From the NCBI GenBank assembly GCA_944800085.1, contig CALYLO010000003.1, positions 496,001 to 560,000 of the forward strand: a stretch of DNA of 64,000 bases, written 5' to 3'. Source of the DNA: Paenibacillus melissococcoides. GTDB lineage: Bacteria > Bacillota > Bacilli > Paenibacillales > Paenibacillaceae. This document shows positions 26,003 through 33,819 of this stretch, piece by piece. Numbering within the stretch: the stretch's first letter is position 1; every line of letters starts with the position of its first letter. A model generated the notes under the pieces. It did not search any database. It was given only the letters and a program-made list of their open reading frames with translations, and was not told the DNA's origin. A program made the translations under genes and the position numbers.

Positions 26003-26710
26003 ATGGGGATGTGGATTATGGCAGGCGTCGCGGCGGTTATCGCCATGCTGCTCTTCCTGATTCTCTTCTCGACCGTCGAATGCAAGCTGGTCATTCACAA
26101 GGTGGAGAAGCATGAGCGGGTATCCCTTATTATCCGGGCCTTCTACGGATGGATTCGCTGGCGGTACGAATGGCGCTCTATCCGCTTCATTAATATGGAA
26201 GAAGGCATTAATCTGAAGCAGAAGAAGAAGAAAGAGAACTTCGGCGGGGGCAGCCAGGATAAAACGAAGCGGAACGTAAACCGGGAGAGCGTGGCCCGGT
26301 ACGCCAAACGGATCAAGCGGTTGGTCCGGCATACAAGAGGCATCGTCGAATGGGTCGAGGAGACGATGGACCATATGAAGTGCTGGCTGTTCATCTGGGA
26401 GACGGAACTCGGGGTCGGCGATCCGGCCGGAACCGCGATCGCCGCGGGAACGACCTGGTCCCTCAAGTCATGGCTAGTCGGGAAGTTAAGCTATTCGCTT
26501 CGCTTTCAGGATTATCCGAGACTGGGAATTACCCCTCAATTTCATTATCCCTACTTCTCCACCCGGATCGTCTGTATTGCCGAGATCCGAGTCGGCCATG
26601 TCATTCGCTCGGTGATCCGGCTTGCCTTCCGGATTGTCCGTGCCGAAGGCGGCATCGGCATGTGGCGGCGGACGCTGGCGGAAGCCAACGCACGGAAGGT
26701 GCAGGGATAG
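26003..26710 (+). CDS. ytfI: DUF2953 membrane protein (YtfI-like)
   Basis: A 235-residue protein with one N-terminal membrane span (MAGVAAVIAMLLFLILFSTV) and a basic soluble domain; a Lys-rich, low-complexity stretch around residues 72-95 interrupts it. The C-terminal half with the GVGDPAGTAIAAGTTWSL and FRFQDYPR-like segments is typical of DUF2953. YtfI is found next to YtfJ (GerW) in B. subtilis, as here, and is thought to serve sporulation or germination. ATG 26003 follows CGGAGG. Confidence 0.78.
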   Translation: MGMWIMAGVAAVIAMLLFLILFSTVECKLVIHKVEKHERVSLIIRAFYGWIRWRYEWRSIRFINMEEGINLKQKKKKENFGGGSQDKTKRNVNRESVARYAKRIKRLVRHTRGIVEWVEETMDHMKCWLFIWETELGVGDPAGTAIAAGTTWSLKSWLVGKLSYSLRFQDYPRLGITPQFHYPYFSTRIVCIAEIRVGHVIRSVIRLAFRIVRAEGGIGMWRRTLAEANARKVQG

Positions 26711-26783
26711 CTTATACATACTACGCTTTATTTGTGCGCAAGCTATGAACGTGCAGGCAGTACCTGATGAGGGGATAGGTGTG

Positions 26784-26805
26784 AAAAAGCCGATTTTCGG
26801 CTTTT
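26784..26805 (+). terminator. Hairpin between ytfI and gerW
   Basis: AAAAAGCCGA, TTT, TCGGCTTTT is a short symmetrical stem with a T tail, consistent with a terminator for ytfI. gerW would then need its own promoter, which I could not place. Confidence 0.65.
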
Positions 26806-26847
26806 GGAACGGCACTATTTTATATATGCGGAGGAGGACTCAAGGCA

Positions 26848-27285
26848 ATGGCAGAACATCCTGTCGAAGGATTAATGCAAGCTGCGTTCGAGAATATCAA
26901 AGCAATGGTCGATGTAAACGCGATCGTTGGCGATCCGGTTCAGACCCCGGACGGCAGCGTTATACTTCCGATCAGCCGCGTCGCTTTCGGCTTCGCTGCG
27001 GGAGGGAGCGACTTCCGCATTGATCCGCGGCGCTCCGGCGGGAACGGACATGAGGATCGGAAATCGTCTCATGCCCTGCCGTTTGGCGGCGGAAGCGGCG
27101 GCGGCGTCTGTCTGACCCCGATTGCGTTCCTTGTCGTCGGCCAGCAAGGCATCAATGTCGTGTCGCTCGATAATCAGACCCATCTGCTCGAACGGATTAT
27201 CGACGTCACCCCGAGTGTCATTGACCGGATTGAAGCGATGTTCACGCGCGACCGGTACGACGGACTGAATGAAGAAGAGGCGTGA
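26848..27285 (+). CDS. gerW: Sporulation protein GerW (YtfJ)
   Basis: A 145-residue soluble protein of the YtfJ/GerW family, made in the forespore and needed for efficient spore germination in B. subtilis, possibly through dipicolinate release. Recognisable segments are MAEHPVEGLMQAAFENIKAM, VNAIVGDPV, ISRVAFGFAAGGS and a glycine-rich FGGGSGGGV followed by PIAFLVV. Family length is matched. GCGGAGGAGG lies upstream of the ATG. Confidence 0.92.
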   Translation: MAEHPVEGLMQAAFENIKAMVDVNAIVGDPVQTPDGSVILPISRVAFGFAAGGSDFRIDPRRSGGNGHEDRKSSHALPFGGGSGGGVCLTPIAFLVVGQQGINVVSLDNQTHLLERIIDVTPSVIDRIEAMFTRDRYDGLNEEEA

Positions 27286-27431
27286 TATCGCCATGCGCTA
27301 TCTTATGCAGAAGCGTCAAGTTCGCCTGCCTTCCCCATCCGCTAAGCGATGTGCGAAGGAGGAGCGGGCTTGACGCTGTTTGTCGTGTGGAGGCGACGGC
27401 GTCTTCTTTCGCATGTGTTCTCGTCTGCTTC

Positions 27432-27461
27432 CGCATACCTGGGAGAAGACAAGCATACACA
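27432..27461 (+). promoter_or_regulatory. Candidate sigma-E promoter for dacB-spmA-spmB
   Basis: CGCATACC at 27432-27439 carries the ATA core of the sigma-E -35 element, and CATACACA at 27454-27461 matches seven of eight -10 positions, with a 14-base spacer. It lies 39 bases before dacB. The B. subtilis dacB operon is sigma-E dependent. Confidence 0.7.
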
Positions 27462-27500
27462 TGGTAACAATTGGACTCGCATCACAAAAAGGAGGGCCTT

Positions 27501-28730
27501 ATGATCCGATTCACCAATGCGGGATTCACCAAAAAGCTGCTGCTTATTAGCTCCGTGCTTCTTGTCCTTAGCCCGTTCAGCGGGGCGAGCAACGGAAGCG
27601 CGGGCTTTTCCGATAGTTCCGGCGCGGTGGCGCAGGCGGAACCCGAACGCGCGCCCGAACGTCTCACCGAGCGGATAAAGCCCCCGGCCATCCATGCCAA
27701 GGCCGCCGCGCTGATCGACGTCGCCAGCGGGCGGATTCTGTACAGCCTGAACGGCGAGGAGCCGCTTCCGATGGCAAGCACCACGAAGATCATGACCGCC
27801 ATCGTGGCGATTGAAGCCGGCAAGCTGAGCGATGTCGTGAAGACGAGCAAGCGGGCATTCGCCAAGGAAGGATCCTCCTTGTACCTGCGCAGAGGCGAGG
27901 AGATGAGTCTCCATCATCTGCTGTACGGGCTGATGCTTCGCTCCGGCAATGATGCCGCCGTCGCGATCGCGGAGCATGTCGGCGGGTCGGAAGAAGGGTT
28001 CGTGTACATGATGAACGAGAAAGCGGAAATGCTTGGCTTGGAAAAGACGCAGTTCCGCAACCCGCATGGGCTGGATGCCGACGGGCACTATACGACGGCG
28101 AACGATCTGGCCCGGTTGTCCGCGTACGCGCTTCACAATCCGACCTTTCAGGAGATCGTGCGCACAAAGGTGAAGACCGTGCCGAATCCGAATGCCAATT
28201 GGGATTATAAATGGACCAATAAAAACAAAATGCTGCAGCTATACGAGGGAGCCGACGGGGTGAAGACCGGCTATACGTCAAGAGCGCTTCGCTGTCTCGT
28301 CAGCTCGGCGACGAGACACGGCCAGCAGCTTGCGGTCGTGACGCTCAACGACGGCAACGACTGGCTCGATCATTCCCGCCTGCTTGATTACGGGTTCTCG
28401 GCCTTTCCGGCGGTGCCGCTCATCGCCAAGGGCGACAAGATCCAAGGCTATGAGCATCTGCAAGCTACAGCCTCGGTCGCCTATCCGCTTGGAGAAGATG
28501 AGCGCGGCCGGGTGAAGGCTTCCGTCCGCCTTGTTGCGGCGGGAAGTCTCGATTACCGGTTAGGCTACCGCGGGACGCTTCGCTATGAACTGGACGGCAA
28601 GCCGCTGATCGCCGTCCAACTGGAGGATGCCCCAGCGGCCGGCGCCGGGACAGGCAAGGCGGATTCCGCCGCCGCCAGATGGTTCGACGGGCTGCGGTCC
28701 GCGGCAGGCGCGTTATTCCATGCGCGCTAA
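27501..28730 (+). CDS. dacB: Sporulation D-alanyl-D-alanine carboxypeptidase DacB
   Basis: DacB (PBP5*) trims spore cortex peptidoglycan in the mother cell, lowering cross-linking. The 409-residue protein has an N-terminal signal anchor (KKLLLISSVLLVLSPFSG), the SxxK serine S93 (STTK), SGN at 148-150 and KTG at 255-257. ATG 27501 follows AAAAAGGAGGG. A sigma-E-like promoter lies upstream, and spmA and spmB follow, the B. subtilis dacB-spmA-spmB operon. It is the second carboxypeptidase in the window after dacF. Confidence 0.93.
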   Translation: MIRFTNAGFTKKLLLISSVLLVLSPFSGASNGSAGFSDSSGAVAQAEPERAPERLTERIKPPAIHAKAAALIDVASGRILYSLNGEEPLPMASTTKIMTAIVAIEAGKLSDVVKTSKRAFAKEGSSLYLRRGEEMSLHHLLYGLMLRSGNDAAVAIAEHVGGSEEGFVYMMNEKAEMLGLEKTQFRNPHGLDADGHYTTANDLARLSAYALHNPTFQEIVRTKVKTVPNPNANWDYKWTNKNKMLQLYEGADGVKTGYTSRALRCLVSSATRHGQQLAVVTLNDGNDWLDHSRLLDYGFSAFPAVPLIAKGDKIQGYEHLQATASVAYPLGEDERGRVKASVRLVAAGSLDYRLGYRGTLRYELDGKPLIAVQLEDAPAAGAGTGKADSAAARWFDGLRSAAGALFHAR

Positions 28731-28774
28731 CCGCAACGGGAAGGGAGCGCCGCAAGTCATAAGGGGGGAGAACG

Positions 28775-29419
28775 ATGGTCAATGCAATCTGGATGTTCAT
28801 GCTGCTGGTCGGATTTATCGCGGCGGCCGCCCAAGGGCGGATTGAAGCGGTGACGGAAGCGGTTTTTGACGGAGCGAAGACCGGAGTGACGGTCAGCTTC
28901 GGTCTGATAAGCGTAATGGTGTTCTGGCTGGGGATGATGCGCATCGCGGAAGACGGCGGCCTGCTGGCCAAAATCGCGAAGGCGCTTGGCCCGATCGTCC
29001 GTTTTTTGTTCCCGGACGTGCCGCCCAATCATCCGGCGCTCGGGTACATCATGTCCAATATGAGCGCGAATCTTCTCGGCCTGGGGAACGCGGCGACGCC
29101 GATGGGGATACGGGCGATGCAAGAGCTGCAGAAGCTGAATCCGGACAAGGAGACGGCGACGCCGGCGATGTGCACCCTGCTCGCGATCAATACATCCAGC
29201 ATCACGCTGATTCCGACGACGCTCATCGCCATTCGGATGAATTTCGGCTCGGCCAATCCGGCCGAGATCGTCGGCACGACGCTGCTCGCTACGATGGTGG
29301 CGACGATCGCCGCGATTGCGGCCGATCGGTGGTACCGCAACCGGGCTTCGGCCCGTCCGCCAAGCCAGACGGCAGGAAGCGGCCGGGCAGGGCTTGGCGT
29401 GCCGCCGATGCCCGACTAA
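28775..29419 (+). CDS. spmA: Spore maturation protein A
   Basis: SpmA is a polytopic membrane protein of the nucleoside-transporter-gate (Gate) family that, with SpmB, is needed for spore core dehydration. The 214-residue protein has about five hydrophobic spans and the conserved PNHPALGYIMSNMSANLLGL then GNAATPMGIRAM. The C-terminal 25 residues are hydrophilic. GGGGGGAG precedes the ATG. Part of the dacB operon. Confidence 0.93.
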   Translation: MVNAIWMFMLLVGFIAAAAQGRIEAVTEAVFDGAKTGVTVSFGLISVMVFWLGMMRIAEDGGLLAKIAKALGPIVRFLFPDVPPNHPALGYIMSNMSANLLGLGNAATPMGIRAMQELQKLNPDKETATPAMCTLLAINTSSITLIPTTLIAIRMNFGSANPAEIVGTTLLATMVATIAAIAADRWYRNRASARPPSQTAGSGRAGLGVPPMPD

Positions 29420-29499
29420 GACCGGGCAGGCCGGTCATGCGGTCAAGCGCCATTGGCTGAAGAGGGATTTCATCACTCGTTCGGAAAGGACGGCTGCTC

Positions 29500-30033
29500 A
29501 TGTACGCTGTAGTGTCGCTTATTTCTGCATGGGCCATCCCGGCCATTATCGTCTTCATCCCTTTATATGCGTATTTCAAGCGCATCCCCGTCTATGAATC
29601 GTTCGTGGAAGGGGCGAAGGAAGGCTTCCAGACCTCGATTAACATCATTCCGACACTCGTGGGGATGATGGTTGCCATCAGCGTGTTCCGGGCCTCCGGG
29701 GCGATGGAGTGGATCGTCGGCTGGTTCGCTCCGCTGCTTAGCTGGTTCGGAGTGCCGAGCGAAGTGCTTCCGCTTGCCTTCCTGCGGCCGATAACCGGGG
29801 CGGGTTCGCTCGCTTTCACGACCGATCTGATTAAGACCTACGGCGCCGATTCCATGATCGGACGAATGGCTTCCACCATTCAGGGCAGCACCGACACGAC
29901 ACTGTATGTGCTGATGGTCTATTTCGGAGCGATCGGCATCCGCAAGGGACGCTATGCGCTCAAGGTGGGCCTGTTTTCCGATTTGGTCGGGTTTGTGGCC
30001 GCCGTTATCGTCTGTCTGCTCGTGTTCGGGTGA
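29500..30033 (+). CDS. spmB: Spore maturation protein B
   Basis: The partner of SpmA, 177 residues, with four or five membrane spans and the conserved PLYAYFKRIPVYESFVEGAK, LRPITGAGS and STIQGSTDTTLYVL. It follows spmA after an 80-base gap. Together they act in spore maturation; the transported substrate is not known. Confidence 0.94.
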   Translation: MYAVVSLISAWAIPAIIVFIPLYAYFKRIPVYESFVEGAKEGFQTSINIIPTLVGMMVAISVFRASGAMEWIVGWFAPLLSWFGVPSEVLPLAFLRPITGAGSLAFTTDLIKTYGADSMIGRMASTIQGSTDTTLYVLMVYFGAIGIRKGRYALKVGLFSDLVGFVAAVIVCLLVFG

Positions 30034-30236
30034 GAGGACGGAAGCGAATTATGGGAAGGCAGTCTCTCATAGGCATTGCAAAATGATTGAGGTGACGAGT
30101 CAACAGAGAATGTGGATGCGGGCAAAACGGAACGCTCGCATAGAGACTGTACAGATCGGAAAAATGGATAGTCTCGGATAGAAACTGTATAGTTCGGAAA
30201 AACGGCGGCACGCAAAACGGCGGAAGATGGATGAAG

Positions 30237-30380
30237 CAGGGAAATCCTGCGAGGATGCAGCAATTTCTGCTCTTAATGCCGCTTTTGATGAAGTTCCTGC
30301 AATAGTACATGATGTTCATCGATTTTTTTCTATTATCTATTGGATAGTCTGAAATTGATGCCGTTTTGCAGGATTCCCTG
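30237..30380. repeat. Small inverted-repeat-bounded element (MITE-like)
   Basis: CAGGGAAATCCTGC at 30237-30250 and GCAGGATTCCCTG at 30368-30380 are inverted copies differing by one missing T. The 117 bases between them are A-T richer than the neighbouring genes and hold no reading frame of note. No clear target-site duplication is visible. Confidence 0.5.
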
Positions 30381-30450
30381 TAACGGAGTACACTTCATAA
30401 AGGAAAGGTGTATTATTGCAGTTTTTCGGCGAGTCGAGCTATAAGAATAA

Positions 30451-30495
30451 GGGGGCTGTCTCAATGTAGTTGAATACTACTTTTGGGACACCCCC
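30451..30495. repeat. Long imperfect hairpin resembling joined IS ends, possible terminator
   Basis: GGGGGCTGTCTCAA and TTGGGACACCCCC flank an inner GTAGT/ACTAC pair, giving about 19 paired positions. The end sequence GGGGCTGTCTCAA is like the terminal repeats of some transposons of Gram-positive bacteria, so it may be a relic of two IS ends; followed by TTTG it could also stop transcription ahead of rluB. Confidence 0.5.
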
Positions 30496-30583
30496 TTTGT
30501 CATGGATTTCGACAATATTTTGAACCTACGGCTTGTGGTCTTGTTCACAAAAGGATATCATAGGTTTGAGGTGACAGACATCA

Positions 30584-31327
30584 ATGGAAGAACGATTGCA
30601 AAAAATAATGGCAAACGCAGGGGTTGCGTCGCGCCGCAAATGTGAACAATTGATACTGGACGGGAAGGTGGAGGTGAACGGGGAGGTCGTGACCGCGCTA
30701 GGGGTCAAGGCGGATCCCGCGACAGACATCATTACCGTGAACGGCAAGCCGATTACCGCGAATGCCAACAAAGTATATGCCGCCTTCCACAAGCCGAAAG
30801 GGGTTATTACGAGCATGTCGGACCCCGAAGGTCGCAAAACGGTGCTTGATTTTGTGAAGGGCATCGGGGCGCGGGTCTATCCGGTAGGGCGGCTCGATTA
30901 CGATACGGAAGGGCTGCTGCTTCTAACCAATGACGGCGATCTGGCGAACATGCTCATGCATCCGCGCCATCATGTGGCGAAAACATATCATGCGACCGTC
31001 AAGGGCATTCCGCACGGCGATCTGCTGGAGAAGCTGAGAGAGGGCATTCAGCTTGAGGACGGCATGACGCAGCCGGCTGAGGTGGAATATCATGATGTCG
31101 ATATGGAGCGCAAATCGGCCACGATCAGCATTACGATCTACGAAGGGCGCAACCGCCAGGTGCGCCGGATGTTCGAAGCGATCGGGCATCCTGTCGTGAA
31201 GCTGAAGCGGGTACAATTCGGCAGCATCTTCCTGCAAGGGATTCCACGCGGCAAATTCCGGCATCTGACCAAATCCGAGGTCAACGAATTGAAGATGGCG
31301 ATCAAGGCGAACCGCACAGAGGCCTGA
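30584..31327 (+). CDS. rluB: 23S rRNA pseudouridine synthase RluB
   Basis: A 247-residue enzyme modifying uridine in 23S rRNA. An S4 RNA-binding domain (ERLQKIMANAGVASRRKCEQ, residues 3-22 onward) precedes the catalytic domain with its aspartate in VGRLDYDTEGLLLLTNDG and the later RNRQVRRMFEAIGHPV. Position between spmB and resA matches ypuL/rluB of B. subtilis. The ribosome site, AGGTG, is weak. Confidence 0.92.
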   Translation: MEERLQKIMANAGVASRRKCEQLILDGKVEVNGEVVTALGVKADPATDIITVNGKPITANANKVYAAFHKPKGVITSMSDPEGRKTVLDFVKGIGARVYPVGRLDYDTEGLLLLTNDGDLANMLMHPRHHVAKTYHATVKGIPHGDLLEKLREGIQLEDGMTQPAEVEYHDVDMERKSATISITIYEGRNRQVRRMFEAIGHPVVKLKRVQFGSIFLQGIPRGKFRHLTKSEVNELKMAIKANRTEA

Positions 31328-31430
31328 ACCGATTCCTGAATCGGTTGGAACGAACCCGGCAGGCGTGGGGTTTGTTTCCCGTTGCTATGACACATAATTT
31401 TCATATTAAGGAAGAGGGGGCGCGCAACCA

Positions 31431-31553
31431 ATGAATTATAATGATCGTGGATGGTGTGCGGAAATTGTAGCAACTCCTCTGCCTGATTGTGAAAAATGTC
31501 ATAGAAACGAGTGTTCAAAAGGGCCGGTTTTCAGCACCGAGAAGGTTGCTTGA
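31431..31553 (+). CDS. Possible 40-residue cysteine-rich peptide upstream of resA
   Basis: An ATG behind AGAGGGGG (about 12 bases) opens a 40-codon frame with C9, C20, C23 and C28 in the arrangement WC, CEKCHRNEC, a layout that could bind a metal. The last 13 codons are supplied by a dispersed repeat that also occurs at 56529. I recognise no family. It may be a real small protein or chance; codon use and conservation in relatives would decide. Confidence 0.33.
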   Translation: MNYNDRGWCAEIVATPLPDCEKCHRNECSKGPVFSTEKVA

Positions 31554-31593
31554 ACTCGAAGAGGGAGCACACCGGTTTTATGAACAACCTCTG
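31512..31593 (+). repeat. Dispersed element copy 1, in front of resA
   Basis: The first 50 bases (31512-31561) match 44 of 50 bases of the element at 56529. The 3' end, TTTTATGAACAACCTCT, matches the 3' end of the copy at 56107. It begins TGTTCAAAA and ends near TTTTATGAACA, so its ends are inverted repeats. It stops directly before the GGAAGGGG ribosome site of resA. Confidence 0.78.
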
Positions 31594-31605
31594 GAAGGGG
31601 CGCAG

Positions 31606-32130
31606 ATGATGGGGAAACGCAATAAGACAGTCCAAATCATTATTTTGGCGGTCATCCTTCTGCTCGGCGGCTTCGCTGTCAGTTCCGCCTTCAAGAAGTC
31701 GGAGACGCCAAAAACCGGGGATGCGATACCGAACCTGACCTTGCAGAGCGTACAGGGCGAACTGGTTCAGTTAAGCGATTACCGGGACAAGACGGTCGTC
31801 CTGAATTTCTGGGGATCATGGTGCGAGCCGTGCGAGCGGGAAATGCCCGCCTTGCAGAGCACGGCGGATGACTGGAAGGAACGCGGGGTCGAGGTTGTCG
31901 GCGTCAATGCGGGGGAAGATGCTCTGGTCGTCGAGAACTATATGAAAAAAGTGAACGTGGGTTTCACGATGCTGCTCGATCAAAAGAGGAAGGCGATCAA
32001 GGCGTTCGGGATCGGGCCGATGCCGACCACGTTCTTCATTAAGCCGAACGGCAAGGTCCACGCCATCCATGTCGGAGAATTATCCCGTGATCAACTGAAT
32101 GCTTATCTTCAGCAGATTACAGGCACCTAA
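31606..32130 (+). CDS. resA: Thiol-disulfide oxidoreductase ResA
   Basis: ResA reduces apocytochrome c on the outer face of the membrane before haem attachment. The 174-residue protein has one N-terminal anchor (TVQIIILAVILLLGGFAV) and a thioredoxin fold with the active site WGSWCEPCEREMP (CEPC). ATG 31606 or 31609 both fit GGAAGGGG; upstream codons are repeat sequence. It leads the resABCDE cluster. The ribosome site abuts a dispersed repeat. Confidence 0.93.
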   Translation: MMGKRNKTVQIIILAVILLLGGFAVSSAFKKSETPKTGDAIPNLTLQSVQGELVQLSDYRDKTVVLNFWGSWCEPCEREMPALQSTADDWKERGVEVVGVNAGEDALVVENYMKKVNVGFTMLLDQKRKAIKAFGIGPMPTTFFIKPNGKVHAIHVGELSRDQLNAYLQQITGT

Positions 32131-32154
32131 CCGGGATGGAAGGAGGGCAATGAC

Positions 32155-33819
32155 GTGGCGTTTGTCAACACGAAATGTGAATGCGGGCATCAGAACGCCG
32201 TAGGAACGGTGCTGTGCGAAGCCTGCGGCAAACCGCAGAACGAGGAGTCCGGGTCCGATGCGGTGCTCGAGATGAGATATGACGGCGTCGCCCGCAAATC
32301 GCAAAAAGCGAATCCTTCATGGATTGACCGGATCTGGAACTTCTTCTCTTCGGTCAAAATCGCGATCATCATCATTATCATTACGCTGATCGGGGCTTCT
32401 CTCGGAACGATTTATCCGCAGGAAAGCAATTTCATCTCGATCGACGCCGCGACGTACTACAAGCAGACCTATGGCACGCTCGGGCATATCTATTATTTGC
32501 TCGGCTTGTCCCATACGTATGAATCATGGTGGTTCATTACGCTGCTCGTCATGATCGGGGCCTCGCTCGTCATTTGCAGTCTGGACCGGGTCCTTCCGCT
32601 GTACCGCGCTTTACATAAGCAAAAGGTTCGCAAGCATGAGCAATTCATTACGCGGCAGCGCGTCGTCTATCAGGGCGATATCAAGGAGGAGCCGGAGGCA
32701 TGGCTGGACAAAATGTCGGACGCCCTCAAGAAGCGCGGCTACCGCATCGTCCGCGACGACGGGGCGCTGCTCGCGGAGAAGAACCGCTTCAGCCGCTGGG
32801 GGCCTTATATCAACCATATCGGACTCATCATCTTCTTGCTGGCGGTGCTGGCAAGAAGCATTCCGGGATGGCATATGGAGTATTACGCCGGATTTCCGCA
32901 GGGAGAGCCGCGCGAAATTCCAAATACGCCGTACTATTTGCAAAATGATCATTTTACGGTCGAGTATTATTCGGAAGACGAGATGCCGGAGCAATTCGTC
33001 AAGGAAGGCCGGGTATTCGCGAAGCTGTTCGAGACGAAGGCGACCCTGTTCCGCTGTGTCGACAAGTGCGACGATCCGGTGGCGGAGCCGGTGCTGGAGA
33101 AGGTTCACCAGCATGATATCAGGGTCAACGAGCCGTTGGAATACGACGGCATCTCGGCGTATCAATTCGATTTCGATCTGACGCCGAAGCTCGTGGCGGT
33201 CAAGCCTGAGCTGCGGAATCCGGCTACGGGCGAAATATACGGGCAATTCGAGCTCAAAGTGAACCGGACGGAACGCGAGTATAAGGTAGGCCCGTATACG
33301 CTGGAATTAACGAGCAAATTCATGGACTTTGGCTTGAACAGCAAAGGCGAGCCGACGAATCTGTCGCAGGAGCCGAATGCTCCCGCTTTTATTTTCCTGA
33401 TTAAGGGACCTGGCTTATCGGATGAAGGAGAGCCTTATCTCTATTTCCCGCTGCAAAAAGATAAGGTCCGCTTCCAGCAGGATGTCATTAACGGCAAGAT
33501 GGCGGAGCGGTTCGAGCTGCGCGTGCCCTCGATGGAGGATGTGACGATGTCCGAATCCACGAGCTACCTGACGGTACGCAAGGATACGGCGATGCCGTTC
33601 ATCTGGGTCGGGGCCGCCATCAGCATGATCGGCCTGGTGATGGGCTTCTACTGGCAGCACCGCCGCGTATGGCTGCGGCTGGACGGACAGAATCTCGCAT
33701 TGGGAGCGCATACGAACAAAAACTGGTTCGGCTTGCGCAATGAAGTGGCACGCGCATTGGCGGCCGCCGATGTGCAGGTGGATTCCAAAATGATAGATCG
33801 TGGGGGGAATAAGGCTTGA
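32155..33819 (+). CDS. resB: Cytochrome c biogenesis protein ResB with N-terminal zinc ribbon
   Basis: ResB with ResC forms the system II haem export and ligation complex. The 554-residue protein has membrane spans near residues 62-82, 122-142 and 222-240, a large extracytoplasmic domain and a final span near 480-500 (FIWVGAAISMIGLVMGF). Unusually, the first 25 residues carry four cysteines (C8, C10, C21, C24: KCECG and CEACGK) like a zinc ribbon. GTG 32155 follows GGAGGG. Its stop overlaps the resC start. Confidence 0.93.
   Translation: MAFVNTKCECGHQNAVGTVLCEACGKPQNEESGSDAVLEMRYDGVARKSQKANPSWIDRIWNFFSSVKIAIIIIIITLIGASLGTIYPQESNFISIDAATYYKQTYGTLGHIYYLLGLSHTYESWWFITLLVMIGASLVICSLDRVLPLYRALHKQKVRKHEQFITRQRVVYQGDIKEEPEAWLDKMSDALKKRGYRIVRDDGALLAEKNRFSRWGPYINHIGLIIFLLAVLARSIPGWHMEYYAGFPQGEPREIPNTPYYLQNDHFTVEYYSEDEMPEQFVKEGRVFAKLFETKATLFRCVDKCDDPVAEPVLEKVHQHDIRVNEPLEYDGISAYQFDFDLTPKLVAVKPELRNPATGEIYGQFELKVNRTEREYKVGPYTLELTSKFMDFGLNSKGEPTNLSQEPNAPAFIFLIKGPGLSDEGEPYLYFPLQKDKVRFQQDVINGKMAERFELRVPSMEDVTMSESTSYLTVRKDTAMPFIWVGAAISMIGLVMGFYWQHRRVWLRLDGQNLALGAHTNKNWFGLRNEVARALAAADVQVDSKMIDRGGNKA

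Larger units (their letters stand above)
30034..30583. other. Gene-free stretch between spmB and rluB
   Basis: No gene is visible in these 550 bases. They hold two 25-base direct repeats about 38 bases apart (from 30142 and 30180, both containing the shared AACTG or GACTG, TCGGAAAAA core), a 144-base segment with 14-base inverted ends (30237-30380) and a long imperfect hairpin (30451-30495). Confidence 0.7.

Noticed and set aside
25731..26060. 109-codon frame between ytkL and ytfI
   Set aside because: Crosses the ytkL end, a terminator hairpin and the ytfI start; no features of a protein.
30005..30319. Minus-strand frames between spmB and rluB
   Set aside because: Low-complexity translation of repeat sequence without ribosome sites.
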